Below are positions 14,249 to 22,401 of a DNA stretch of 64,000 bases, in pieces; positions within the stretch are counted from its first letter, which is position 1, and every line of letters begins with the position of its first letter. This DNA comes from CAZVCJ01 sp964625745 (GTDB lineage Bacteria > Chloroflexota > Anaerolineae > VGOG01), in assembly GCA_964625745.1 (NCBI GenBank), contig CAZVCJ010000004.1, positions 1 to 64,000 on the forward strand, given 5' to 3'. A program made the position numbers and the translations under genes. The notes under the pieces are model-generated. The model searched no databases. It was not told the DNA's origin and worked only from the letters and a program-made list of their open reading frames with translations.

Positions 14249-17023
14249 ATGTCCAAGGGAAAGGTCACTCACGCTTCCAAGCTGGTGCTCATTGATGGTC
14301 ACGCTTTGGCTTACCGTGCTTACCACGCCCTGCCGAAGGAGTTAAGCACCTCCAAAGGTGAGTTGATCAACGCGGTCTTCGGCTTCACCTCCATGCTCCT
14401 CAACGTGCTGCGCGACGAGAAGCCCGACTACATCGCCGTGGCCTTCGACGTGGGCAGGACCTTCCGCCACGAGGAGTACAAGGAGTACAAAGCCCACCGG
14501 GCCAAGATGCCCGATGAACTGCGCACCCAGATGGCTCGCATCCAGGAGATCGTCCACGCCCTGAGCATCCCCATCATCGAGGTGGAGGGCTACGAGGCGG
14601 ACGACGTGCTGGGTACCCTGGCCCAGAAGGCGGAAAAAGAGGGCTTGGAAACGCTGATCGTCACCGGCGACACCGACACCTTCCAACTGATTGACGATCA
14701 CACGCGGGTGCTGACCTCCCGCCGCGCCTTCTCCGATACCGTGGTGTACGACCAGCAGGGCATCGAGGAGCGCTACGGCCTCCAGCCCCAACAGCTCATT
14801 GACTACAAGGCCCTCGTTGGAGACACCTCCGACAACATTCCCGGTGTGCGAGGCATAGGCAAGAAGACGGCCACCCAGCTCCTCCAGCGGTACGGCAGCG
14901 TGGAGGAAATCTATGCCCACCTCGACGAGGTGGGGAGCCCCCGTTTCCGCGACGCTCTGGAGCAGGGCCGCCAGAGCGCGTTTCTGAGCAAGTTCCTGGC
15001 CACCATCGTCACCGACCTATCGGTCGAGCTGGATTGGGAGGCCTGCCGGACCGCTGAGCTCGATCAGGACAAAGTGAAAGAGCTTTTCAGGGAGCTGGAG
15101 TTCCGCACCCTGCTGAATCGGCTGCCGACGACGGAACGTCATGCCCCCCCTCAACAGCTTTCCATGTTCCAGGAAGCCGAGCAGGTCAAGGAGGAGAAAG
15201 CCGCTCCTGCCAGCTATCAAATCGTGGGAGATGAAGAGGCTCTGGACAAGCTGGTGGCTCGACTGTCAAGAGCGGCGGCCATCACCCTGGACACGGAGAC
15301 CACCAGCACCGACGCGATGGTCGCTGATTTAGTAGGCATCGCCCTGACGGATAGGGAGGGTGAGGGGTACTATGTACCCGTGGGACACGGGCTGGGAGCA
15401 GGAGAGCAGCTTCCCCTCGATTACGTCCTGGAAAAGCTCAGGCCGGTGCTGGAAGATGAATCCATCGCCAAGTATGCCCACAACAGCAAATACGACCTCA
15501 CTGTTCTGGTTCGTCACGGCGCGCAGGTTCAGGGCTTATCCTTCGACACCATGATCGCCGAGTGGCTGGCCGATCCAGCCAGCCGCAACCTGGGGCTCAA
15601 GAACCTGGCCTGGGCGCGGCTGGGGGTGGAGATGCAGCCCATCACCGACCTCATCGGCAGTGGCAAGGCTCAGCTTACCATGGCCCAGGTGCCCATCGCG
15701 CAGGCAGCCAGCTATGCCGCCGCTGACGTGGATATGACCCATCGCCTGGTGAAAGTACTGGAGCCTGAGCTGAAGGAGAGGGAGCTGTGGCCCCTCTTCA
15801 CCGAGGTGGAGATACCTCTGGTACCCGTCCTGGTCGAGATGGAGATGACGGGGGTGAAGCTGGACGTGGAGTACCTGGGGGAGATGTCCCGCCAGCTCCA
15901 GGGGCAACTGAGCACCCTGGAGCAGGAGATCCAGGAGACGGTGGGCTACCCCTTCAACATCAACTCCACCCAGCAGCTCAGCGACGCCTTGTTCATCAAC
16001 CTGGGGCTACCGGCTAAGGGGGTGCAGAAGACCAAATCCGGCCACTATTCCACCGCTGCCAGTGTGTTGGAGACACTCAAGGGACAACACCCGGTCATTG
16101 ACCTCATCCTGGAACAACGGGAGCTGGCCAAGCTCAAGTCCACCTACGTGGATGCCCTGCCGCAGTTGTTGAACGAGCACACGGGGAGAGTGCACACCTC
16201 TTACAACCAGACGGGGACGGTAACTGGCCGCATAAGCTCCAGCAATCCAAATCTCCAGAACATCCCCATTCGCACCGAGGTGGGGCGGGAGGTGCGGCGC
16301 GCGTTCGTAGCCGAGGAGGGAGCGCTGTTGTTGGCTGCTGACTACTCCCAGGTGGAGTTGCGCATCCTGGCCCACATCTCCCAGGACCCCGCCATGCTGG
16401 CCACCTTCGCGCGGGATGAAGACATCCACACCAGCACTGCTGCTTTTCTGTTCGATGTGCCGTTGGATCTGGTGGATCGAGAGATGCGGCGCGTGGCCAA
16501 AAGTATCAACTTTGGAATCACCTACGGCATGAGTGGCTACGGCATGGCCTGGCGGACAGGGCTTTCCCAGAAGGAGGCTGAGCGTTTCATCCAGGAATAC
16601 TTCACCAAATACTCGCGGGTCAAAGCGTACCTCGATGAGACCAAGCGCAAGGCTCGCGACCTGGGCTACGTGGAGACTCTCCTGGGCCGACGGCGCTACT
16701 TCCCTGAGTTGAGAAGTGACAGCAGGGCCCATCAAAACGTCAGGGCCTCTGCTCAGCGGATGGCCATCAATGCGCCCATTCAAGGCTCCGCGGCCGACAT
16801 CATCAAAATCGCCATGATCAGGCTGCACCAGGCTCTGAAGGAGCGAGGCTTGAAGAGCGACATGACCCTCCAGGTTCACGACGAACTGGTGCTGGAGGTG
16901 CCCGAGGGCGAACTGGAGGTGGTCGCCTCCCTGGTCAAGTCCATCATGGAAGGGGCCTTCCAACTGGACGCGCCGCTGAAGGTGGACATGAAGGTGGGCG
17001 GGAACTGGCTGGAGATGGAGTGA
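14249..17023 (+). CDS. polA: DNA polymerase I
   Basis: 924 residues, ATG after AAGGAG. It has an N-terminal 5'-nuclease (about 10-290, with GYEADDVLGTLA and VGDTSDNIPGVRGIG). The 3'-5' proofreading domain keeps its DxE motif (LDTETTS, near 347), NSKYDL and YAAADVDMTH, so proofreading should be active. The polymerase motifs A (DYSQVELRILAH, near 697), B (RRVAKSINFGITYG, near 747) and C (QVHDELVLEV, near 874) are intact. Role: gap filling in excision repair and Okazaki primer removal. The stop is four bases before the hisZ start, so it heads the his gene run. Confidence 0.97.
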   Translation: MSKGKVTHASKLVLIDGHALAYRAYHALPKELSTSKGELINAVFGFTSMLLNVLRDEKPDYIAVAFDVGRTFRHEEYKEYKAHRAKMPDELRTQMARIQEIVHALSIPIIEVEGYEADDVLGTLAQKAEKEGLETLIVTGDTDTFQLIDDHTRVLTSRRAFSDTVVYDQQGIEERYGLQPQQLIDYKALVGDTSDNIPGVRGIGKKTATQLLQRYGSVEEIYAHLDEVGSPRFRDALEQGRQSAFLSKFLATIVTDLSVELDWEACRTAELDQDKVKELFRELEFRTLLNRLPTTERHAPPQQLSMFQEAEQVKEEKAAPASYQIVGDEEALDKLVARLSRAAAITLDTETTSTDAMVADLVGIALTDREGEGYYVPVGHGLGAGEQLPLDYVLEKLRPVLEDESIAKYAHNSKYDLTVLVRHGAQVQGLSFDTMIAEWLADPASRNLGLKNLAWARLGVEMQPITDLIGSGKAQLTMAQVPIAQAASYAAADVDMTHRLVKVLEPELKERELWPLFTEVEIPLVPVLVEMEMTGVKLDVEYLGEMSRQLQGQLSTLEQEIQETVGYPFNINSTQQLSDALFINLGLPAKGVQKTKSGHYSTAASVLETLKGQHPVIDLILEQRELAKLKSTYVDALPQLLNEHTGRVHTSYNQTGTVTGRISSSNPNLQNIPIRTEVGREVRRAFVAEEGALLLAADYSQVELRILAHISQDPAMLATFARDEDIHTSTAAFLFDVPLDLVDREMRRVAKSINFGITYGMSGYGMAWRTGLSQKEAERFIQEYFTKYSRVKAYLDETKRKARDLGYVETLLGRRRYFPELRSDSRAHQNVRASAQRMAINAPIQGSAADIIKIAMIRLHQALKERGLKSDMTLQVHDELVLEVPEGELEVVASLVKSIMEGAFQLDAPLKVDMKVGGNWLEME

Positions 17024-17027
17024 AGCC

Positions 17028-18332
17028 ATGACCTACGAAGGACACTTTAAGGCCGCGCTGCCCTGCGGGGTGCGCGATCTCTTTTTGGAAAGTGCGGCTA
17101 AGCTCTCCAGGCTGATGGCCATTTGGCGTCAGCTCTTCGATAGCTGGGCCTACACGGAGATCATCCCCCCCACCTACGAACACTACGACGTCCTGATGGC
17201 CGGCAGCGATGCCGACTTCGAGAGGAGGATCTTCCGCGTGCTGGACCGCGAGGGCAACATCCTGGCCTTGCGCCCCGACATCACCACCCAGGTGGCCCGC
17301 ATCGTGGGGACGAAGCTACACGACCTGCCCCTGCCCCTCCGCTTCTACTATCTCACCAACGTCTTCCGCTTCGAGGAGCCGCAGGCGGGCCGCCAGCGGG
17401 AATTCTATCAGGCAGGGTTGGAGCTCATCGGCGCCACCGGCCCCGAAGCCGATGCCGAGATGGTCGCTATACTTATTGAAGCCCTGCAACGGGTGGGTCT
17501 TCAGGGCTTTCAGATCAACCTGGGCCAGATGGCGTTCTTCAGGGCCATCGTGGCCGAGCTGGATCTCTCGCCCGCCCAGGTGGAGGAGCTCAAGGGAGCT
17601 ATTGATCGCAAAGACGAGGTGGGCTTGAGGAAATCCCTGAGGAAGTGGAAGATAGACGATGGTCACGCGATGGCCTTGCGCGAACTACCCAATCTCTGTG
17701 GCGGTGAGGAGGCATTGGAGCGAGCAGCCAGCCTGGCCCCCAACGTTGGTGCCTCCCAGGCCATAGAGAACCTCAGTCACATTTATGGCCTGCTAACGGC
17801 CCAGGGTCTGGCTGAGTACCTGGTCATTGATCTCGGCGAGGCGCGAGGTATGGACTATTACACAGGTATCACCGTCGAAGGCTTCAGCCCTGGCCTGGGC
17901 TTCTCCATCTGCAACGGAGGACGCTACGACGAGCTCATCGGCCTCTATGGCCGCCCACTTCCAGCGGTGGGCTTCGGTCTGGGGGTGGAACGGGTGCTAC
18001 TGGCTCTGGAGGAACAGGGTGAGCAAGAAGTGCACCTGGCTCCTCACCTCCTGGTGGCTGCCAAGGCGGCCTCGATGGGCAGAGCCATCTTGCAGCGCCT
18101 GCGCCGCCGGGGACTGAAGGTGGAAGTGGATGTGATGGCCCGAGACGAGGCTGGCTTGCTGGAGCATGCGCGAGTGCGCGGGATTGCCTGGGTCATCGTT
18201 GGCGGGGACGCAGAAAAGGCTTTGCTCGCCACAGCCGACAGCCAGCGCTGGGTGAGCTGGGAAAGTCTGTTAGAACTTCCCCCCCAGAGTTGGGGGGGAC
18301 GGAGGGGGGGCGAGGAGGTTGTGCATGAGTGA
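17028..18332 (+). CDS. hisZ: ATP phosphoribosyltransferase regulatory subunit
   Basis: 434 residues resembling a histidyl-tRNA synthetase catalytic core without aminoacylation function. LRPDITTQVARI, FRFEEPQAGRQREFYQAG and GGRYDELIGLYG are the class II motif segments, and an anticodon-type domain follows (about 325-415). Immediately upstream of a short HisG, this identifies HisZ, which is needed for HisG activity and histidine feedback. The last ~18 residues (PPQSWGGRRGGEEVVHE) are encoded by the C/G-tract repeat at 18277-18310, which appears to have replaced or extended the natural C-terminus. It overlaps hisG by 8 bases. Confidence 0.9.
   Translation: MTYEGHFKAALPCGVRDLFLESAAKLSRLMAIWRQLFDSWAYTEIIPPTYEHYDVLMAGSDADFERRIFRVLDREGNILALRPDITTQVARIVGTKLHDLPLPLRFYYLTNVFRFEEPQAGRQREFYQAGLELIGATGPEADAEMVAILIEALQRVGLQGFQINLGQMAFFRAIVAELDLSPAQVEELKGAIDRKDEVGLRKSLRKWKIDDGHAMALRELPNLCGGEEALERAASLAPNVGASQAIENLSHIYGLLTAQGLAEYLVIDLGEARGMDYYTGITVEGFSPGLGFSICNGGRYDELIGLYGRPLPAVGFGLGVERVLLALEEQGEQEVHLAPHLLVAAKAASMGRAILQRLRRRGLKVEVDVMARDEAGLLEHARVRGIAWVIVGGDAEKALLATADSQRWVSWESLLELPPQSWGGRRGGEEVVHE
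18277..18310. repeat. C-tract/G-tract repeat at the hisZ 3' end
   Basis: Runs of C and G around 'cagagttg' form an inverted repeat of the family also found at 12066 and 22587. It encodes part of the HisZ C-terminus. Confidence 0.6.
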
Positions 18333-19020
18333 GACCTTCTCCCTTGCTCCCCTGAGGGTAGCTTTGCCAAAAGGACGTCTCCTCCAGCCATGTCTTGAGC
18401 TCTTCCAGGACCTGGGCTGTGCCGGCCTCATGGGAATCCTCTCCTCTCGCTGCCTCCTCTGGGAGGAAACGGAACAGGGGCTCAGCTTCATGGTGATCAG
18501 GCCCGCAGACGTGCCCGTCTACGTGGAGCACGGTGCGGCTGACCTGGGGATCGTTGGTCGTGACGTATTACGCGAGGAGCAGCGGGATGTCTACGAGCCC
18601 ATGAGCCTGGGCTTCGGTCGCTGCCGGCTGGTGGTGGCCGGGCCGCCTGAGATCCGCCACGAGAACCTGCATCTGCGCCACCGGCTGCGAGTGGCCACCA
18701 AGTATCCTCGCCTGGCCCGCCAGTACTTCCTGAAACAAGGCATCTCAGCCGAGGTGGTCAGCCTCTCAGGCTCGGTGGAATTGGCCCCCCAGGTGGGCCT
18801 GGCCGATCTGGTCGTTGATATGGTGGATACGGGCCGCACCCTGCGCGAGAACAACCTGGTGGAGATTGATGAGATCATGTCCTCCGAAGCCTGCCTGATC
18901 GTGAACCGCGCCGGCCACAAGCTCAGGCTGAAGGAGATCAACCTCCTGATGAGGCGGATCGCGGACGCAACAAGTGTCATTGCGAGCCCCGCAGGGGCGA
19001 AGCAATCTCCTCCGGGCTAA
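18325..19020 (+). CDS. hisG: ATP phosphoribosyltransferase catalytic subunit, short form
   Basis: 231 residues, first enzyme of histidine synthesis (ATP + PRPP to phosphoribosyl-ATP). LRVALPKGRL near the N-terminus, DLGIVGRDVL and DLVVDMVDTGRTLRENNL (the PRPP-binding loop) are intact. It lacks the regulatory C-terminal domain of long HisG, consistent with HisZ upstream. The ATG overlaps the hisZ stop within GTGCATGAGTGA. The final ~16 residues (SVIASPAGAKQSPPG) derive from the 'cattgcgag' repeat beginning at about 18974, so the natural end of the protein was probably altered by that insertion. Confidence 0.92.
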   Translation: MSETFSLAPLRVALPKGRLLQPCLELFQDLGCAGLMGILSSRCLLWEETEQGLSFMVIRPADVPVYVEHGAADLGIVGRDVLREEQRDVYEPMSLGFGRCRLVVAGPPEIRHENLHLRHRLRVATKYPRLARQYFLKQGISAEVVSLSGSVELAPQVGLADLVVDMVDTGRTLRENNLVEIDEIMSSEACLIVNRAGHKLRLKEINLLMRRIADATSVIASPAGAKQSPPG

Positions 19021-19175
19021 GTGAGATAGGGATTGCTTCGTCGCTCCGCTCCTACCCAGAAACTTCCCCACACCCCCGCTCTCTCCCCAAAGGGGCGAGG
19101 GGGCAAGTCCCCTCTCCCTCGCAGGGAGAGGGTTAGAGCCTGCCCTGAGTGGAGCGAAGGGGTGAGGGTGGGATG
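18974..19175. repeat. Composite repeat between hisG and hisC
   Basis: Two families abut. 18974-19056 is a 'cattgcgag..gaagcaatct..gattgcttcg' palindromic element that supplies the hisG 3' end. 19060-19175 is a 'ctctccc..gggagagg' inverted element containing a 'gccctgag..gaagggg' core. The region up to the hisC ribosome site (GGGAG) has no gene. Confidence 0.6.
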
Positions 19176-19257
19176 TTTTTGCCCCTACGGATATGGCGCG
19201 ATGCGCCATGGAAGACTCGCAATGACGCAGACGGCGTGATCGTGGGAGATGAACTGG

Positions 19258-20391
19258 ATGACTGCCTTCAACGTTGAGGATTTGCTCAGACCTGACATCT
19301 ACGAGATGGAAGAATACACGCCCATTGAGCCGCTCGAGGTGTTGAGCGCGCGTTTGGGCTTGCCTGCGGAGCGCATCATCAAGCTGGACGGTAACGAGAA
19401 CCCCTACGGCCCGTCACCGCGAGCCCTGGCAGCCCTGGCCGATTACCGGGGTTACCACATCTATCCGGATCCTGAGCACACCCTGCTGCGGGAGGCCATC
19501 CAGGACTACGTCGGCGTGGATAAGGCCCACATCATGTTCGGCAACGGCTCCGATGAACTCATTGACCTGGTCATGCGCCTCTTCCTGGGGTCGGGGGAGG
19601 CCATCATCAACTGCCCGCCCACCTTCGGCATGTACTCCTTCGACGCCGCTATCTGCGGGGCGCAGGTGGTACGTGTTCCTCGTCGGGCCGATTTCTCCCT
19701 CGACGTGGAAGCGATACGCCGGCAGGTTCTTGACCACCCGACCACCCGACCATCCGACCATCTGACCAAGAAGTTGTTGTTCGTGAATTCCCCCAACAAC
19801 CCCGACGGCAGCTTGACCTCGCGGGAGGATCTGTTGCAGTTGCTGGAGCTTCCCCTGGTGGTAATCATTGATGAAGCCTATGCAGAGTTCAGCGGCACCA
19901 GCCTGGTTGATCTGGTGCCTGAGCATCCCAACCTCATCGTGCTCAGGACCTTCAGCAAGTGGGCAGGGCTGGCTGGCCTGCGGATCGGATACGGCGTCTT
20001 CCCGCTGGGCATCATCCGGCACCTGTGGAAGATCAAGCAGCCCTACAACGTCAACGTGGCCGCTCAAGCCGCAGCCCTGGCCTCACTGGAGGATCTGGAG
20101 TACCTGCAAGCTAACGTGCAGCGGATCGTGGCCGAGCGGGAGAGGCTTTGTGCCGAGTTGGGGAAGCTCGACTTCCTGCATCCTTACCCCAGTCAGAGTA
20201 ATTTCATCTTGTGCCGAGTCCTGGGGCGGGATGCTCGTCAGCTCAAGCTGTCTCTGGAGAGGGAGGGGATTCTCATACGCTATTTCGGCAAGCCTGGTCT
20301 CAGGGATTGCATCCGCATCAGCGTCGGCAAACCCGATCAGACGGAAGCCTTGCTCCAAGCGCTGCGCAGACCGTCATTGCGAGGAGCGTAG
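19258..20391 (+). CDS. hisC: Histidinol-phosphate aminotransferase
   Basis: 377 residues, PLP-dependent fold-type I. KLDGNENPYGPSP, YPDPEHTLLREAI, FGNGSDELIDL, NSPNNPDG and the Schiff-base lysine K234 in RTFSKWAGLAGLRIGYG are all present. I chose the ATG nine bases after GGGAG; an ATG at 19249 directly abuts that site. Residues about 159-171 (DHPTTRPSDHLTK) are encoded by a 'gaccacccgacc' microrepeat of a type seen again at 52213-52243. The last residues (SLRGA) run into the 'cattgcgag' repeat. The function as the his aminotransferase is supported by the operon. Confidence 0.93.
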   Translation: MTAFNVEDLLRPDIYEMEEYTPIEPLEVLSARLGLPAERIIKLDGNENPYGPSPRALAALADYRGYHIYPDPEHTLLREAIQDYVGVDKAHIMFGNGSDELIDLVMRLFLGSGEAIINCPPTFGMYSFDAAICGAQVVRVPRRADFSLDVEAIRRQVLDHPTTRPSDHLTKKLLFVNSPNNPDGSLTSREDLLQLLELPLVVIIDEAYAEFSGTSLVDLVPEHPNLIVLRTFSKWAGLAGLRIGYGVFPLGIIRHLWKIKQPYNVNVAAQAAALASLEDLEYLQANVQRIVAERERLCAELGKLDFLHPYPSQSNFILCRVLGRDARQLKLSLEREGILIRYFGKPGLRDCIRISVGKPDQTEALLQALRRPSLRGA

Positions 20392-20690
20392 CGACGCTTG
20401 TCCTGAGCTTGTCGAAGGGAAGCAACCCCCTCCGTGGTGGAGATTGCTTCGCCACTCAGAAATCTCCCCTCACCCCTGCCCTCGCCCCAAGGGGGCGAGG
20501 GGGTAAGTTCCCTTTCCCTCGCAGGGAAAGGGTTGGGGCGAGGGGGCAAGTTCCCTTTCCCTCGCAGGGAAAGGGTTGGGGCGAGGGGGCAAGTTCCCTT
20601 TTCCTCGCAGGGAGAGGGTTGGGGCGAGGGGGCAAGTTCCCTCTCCCTCATAGGGAGAGGGTTAGGGTGAGGGTGAAATGACACACCCAT
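20371..20690. repeat. Repeat block between hisC and hisB, with a 43-bp tandem array
   Basis: 20371-20450 is the palindromic 'cattgcgag' element carrying an inserted 'cctgagcttgtcgaaggg' core. 20497-20668 holds four tandem units of 43 bp, consensus beginning 'gagggggcaagttccc' and containing the 'cctcgcaggg' hairpin loop. The units differ by a few substitutions. No gene lies in the ~310 bases between hisC and hisB. Confidence 0.7.
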
Positions 20691-20702
20691 AGGTGAGAAA
20701 AC

Positions 20703-21296
20703 ATGAACGAAAACCGCACGGCGAAGGTTCATCGTCAAACAAAAGAAACCCAGGTGGAGGTGGTGCTAAGCCTGGATGGAAGGGGCGAGTACGAGATCGA
20801 GACCGGGGTAGGCTTCCTCGATCATGCGCTCTCCCATCTGGCCCTCCACGGCCTTTTCGACCTGACGGTGCGCGCCCAGGGCGACCTGGAGGTGGACGAG
20901 CATCACACGGTGGAGGACGTGGCCATCTGCCTGGGGAAGGCCCTCGACGAGGCCCTGGGGGAGCGAGCGGGCATCGTGCGCATGGCCCATAGTTACGTGC
21001 CCATGGATGAGGCCCTGGCTTTCGTGGCCCTCGACCTGGGGGGACGGGCTTACGCGGTGGTGAAAGCCGATTTCGCCACCCCTCGCGTCGGGGGTTTGGC
21101 CACCAGCCTCATTCCGCATTTCCTGGAGACCCTGGCCTACCACGCCCGCATGAACCTGCACGCCCGCGTCGTCTACGGCCGCGATGACCATCACAAGGCT
21201 GAGGCTCTGTTCAAGGCGTTGGGGCGGGCGCTGGGCGTGGCGACCAGGATCGAGCCTCGCCGCGCCGATGTGCCCTCCACCAAAGGGATTCTATAG
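20703..21296 (+). CDS. hisB: Imidazoleglycerol-phosphate dehydratase
   Basis: 197 residues, the usual length of the monofunctional enzyme. It shows the duplicated fold with both metal-binding HHxxE motifs (DEHHTVEDVAI near 63 and DDHHKAEALFKALG near 162), TGVGFLDHAL, and FLETLAYHARMNLH. The phosphatase domain of the E. coli type is absent. It converts imidazoleglycerol phosphate to imidazoleacetol phosphate, the substrate of HisC. Confidence 0.95.
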   Translation: MNENRTAKVHRQTKETQVEVVLSLDGRGEYEIETGVGFLDHALSHLALHGLFDLTVRAQGDLEVDEHHTVEDVAICLGKALDEALGERAGIVRMAHSYVPMDEALAFVALDLGGRAYAVVKADFATPRVGGLATSLIPHFLETLAYHARMNLHARVVYGRDDHHKAEALFKALGRALGVATRIEPRRADVPSTKGIL

Positions 21297-21301
21297 GCCT
21301 A

Positions 21302-21760
21302 TTAACCACTAAGTCACGAAGACACAAAGGAAATGCAGATGAAATATGCTCCTATCTCTGACGAAGAAGAACGTATCGCCAAAATGATTGTAGGCTCTGC
21401 TTATGCTGTTCACAAAACCCTCGGCCCTGGCTTGCTGGAGAATGTCTATGAAGTTTGCTTCTGTCATGAATTGACCAAATGCGGTCTGTCCTTTCTCCGA
21501 CAAGTTGTTGTGCCGATTGTGTACGATGGCATAACGTTCGATGAGGGGCTGCGACTGGACGTGTTGGTAGAGGATTTGGTCATTTGTGAGTTGAAAGCAG
21601 CACAGACGATGCATCCCGTTTTCCTGGCTCAGCTCTTGACCCAGTTGAAGTTGACTGGGAAGCGGCTTGGTTTTCTGATCAATTTCAATGTGCCGCTGAT
21701 CAAACATGGCATCAAGCGAGTAGTTTTGTAATCTTCGTGTCTTGGTGTCTTTGTGGTAGA
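21302..21760 (+). mobile_element. GxxExxY gene cassette bounded by inverted repeats
   Basis: The left edge (21302-21329) and right edge (about 21732-21757) are imperfect inverted repeats of ~26 bp: the reverse complement of 'aaccactaagtcacgaagacacaaag' is very close to 'cttcgtgtcttggtgtctttgtggta'. They enclose one small gene and interrupt the hisB-hisH interval. Such edges are consistent with a cassette moved as a unit, but no transposase is encoded. Confidence 0.5.
21333..21731 (+). CDS. GxxExxY family protein (PD-(D/E)XK-like)
   Basis: 132 residues with the diagnostic GxxExxY motif (GPGLLENVYEVC near 35) and a downstream DVLVEDLVICELKAA segment that resembles the acidic-x-ELK core of a PD-(D/E)XK nuclease-like fold. 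Biochemical function is unknown for the family. It is out of place in a histidine operon, and codon use (many TT-rich codons) differs from the his genes. Flanking inverted repeats suggest insertion. Confidence 0.85.
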   Translation: MQMKYAPISDEEERIAKMIVGSAYAVHKTLGPGLLENVYEVCFCHELTKCGLSFLRQVVVPIVYDGITFDEGLRLDVLVEDLVICELKAAQTMHPVFLAQLLTQLKLTGKRLGFLINFNVPLIKHGIKRVVL

Positions 21761-21790
21761 AAGGTGTGGTAGACAGGTACGGCAGAGAAG

Positions 21791-22399
21791 ATGATCGCCA
21801 TTATTGACTACGGAGTGGGGAACCTGCGTAGCGTCCAGAGGGCCTTTGAGTACGTGGGAGCTGAGGTGACAGTCACCGCCCACCGGGAGACCATCGAATC
21901 GGCGTCGGCAGTGGTGCTGCCTGGGGTGGGAGCCTTCGGCAAAGCGATGTCCAATCTGGAGCGGGCAGGGCTGACTGATGTCATCTGCCAGGTCATCGCC
22001 CAAGGGCGCCCCTTCCTGGGCATCTGCCTGGGTTTGCAGCTCCTGTTCGAGGAGAGCGATGAGATGGGCCAGCACCGGGGCCTGAGCGTCTTTGGCGGCA
22101 GCGTCAAGCGTTTCGAGGTCGGCCTCAAGGTGCCCCAGATCGGCTGGAACCAGATTCACATCCAGCGGGCCAGCCCTCTGTTGGAAGGTGTAGCCGACGG
22201 TAGCTACGCCTATTTCGTCCATTCCTACCACGTCGCTCCCGCTGATCCCGAAATCGTCCTGGCTACCACCGACTATGAGATTGACTACGCCTCCATCATC
22301 GGCCAGGGCAGCGTCTTCGGCATCCAGTTCCATCCTGAGAAGAGCCAGGCGGTGGGGCTGAGGATTCTGCGCAATTTCACGGCGTTAGTTGGGGATTAA
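21791..22399 (+). CDS. hisH: Imidazole glycerol phosphate synthase, glutaminase subunit
   Basis: 202 residues, class I amidotransferase. DYGVGNLRS at the N-terminus, nucleophile C79 in GICLGLQLLFE, and the His-Glu pair in FHPEKSQ are present. It delivers ammonia to HisF. Spacing to hisA is 2 bases. Confidence 0.95.
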   Translation: MIAIIDYGVGNLRSVQRAFEYVGAEVTVTAHRETIESASAVVLPGVGAFGKAMSNLERAGLTDVICQVIAQGRPFLGICLGLQLLFEESDEMGQHRGLSVFGGSVKRFEVGLKVPQIGWNQIHIQRASPLLEGVADGSYAYFVHSYHVAPADPEIVLATTDYEIDYASIIGQGSVFGIQFHPEKSQAVGLRILRNFTALVGD

Positions 22400-22401
22400 C
22401 T

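Noticed and set aside
20497..20668. CRISPR array.
   Set aside because: The 43-bp units are directly adjacent with no unique spacers, and no cas gene is present.
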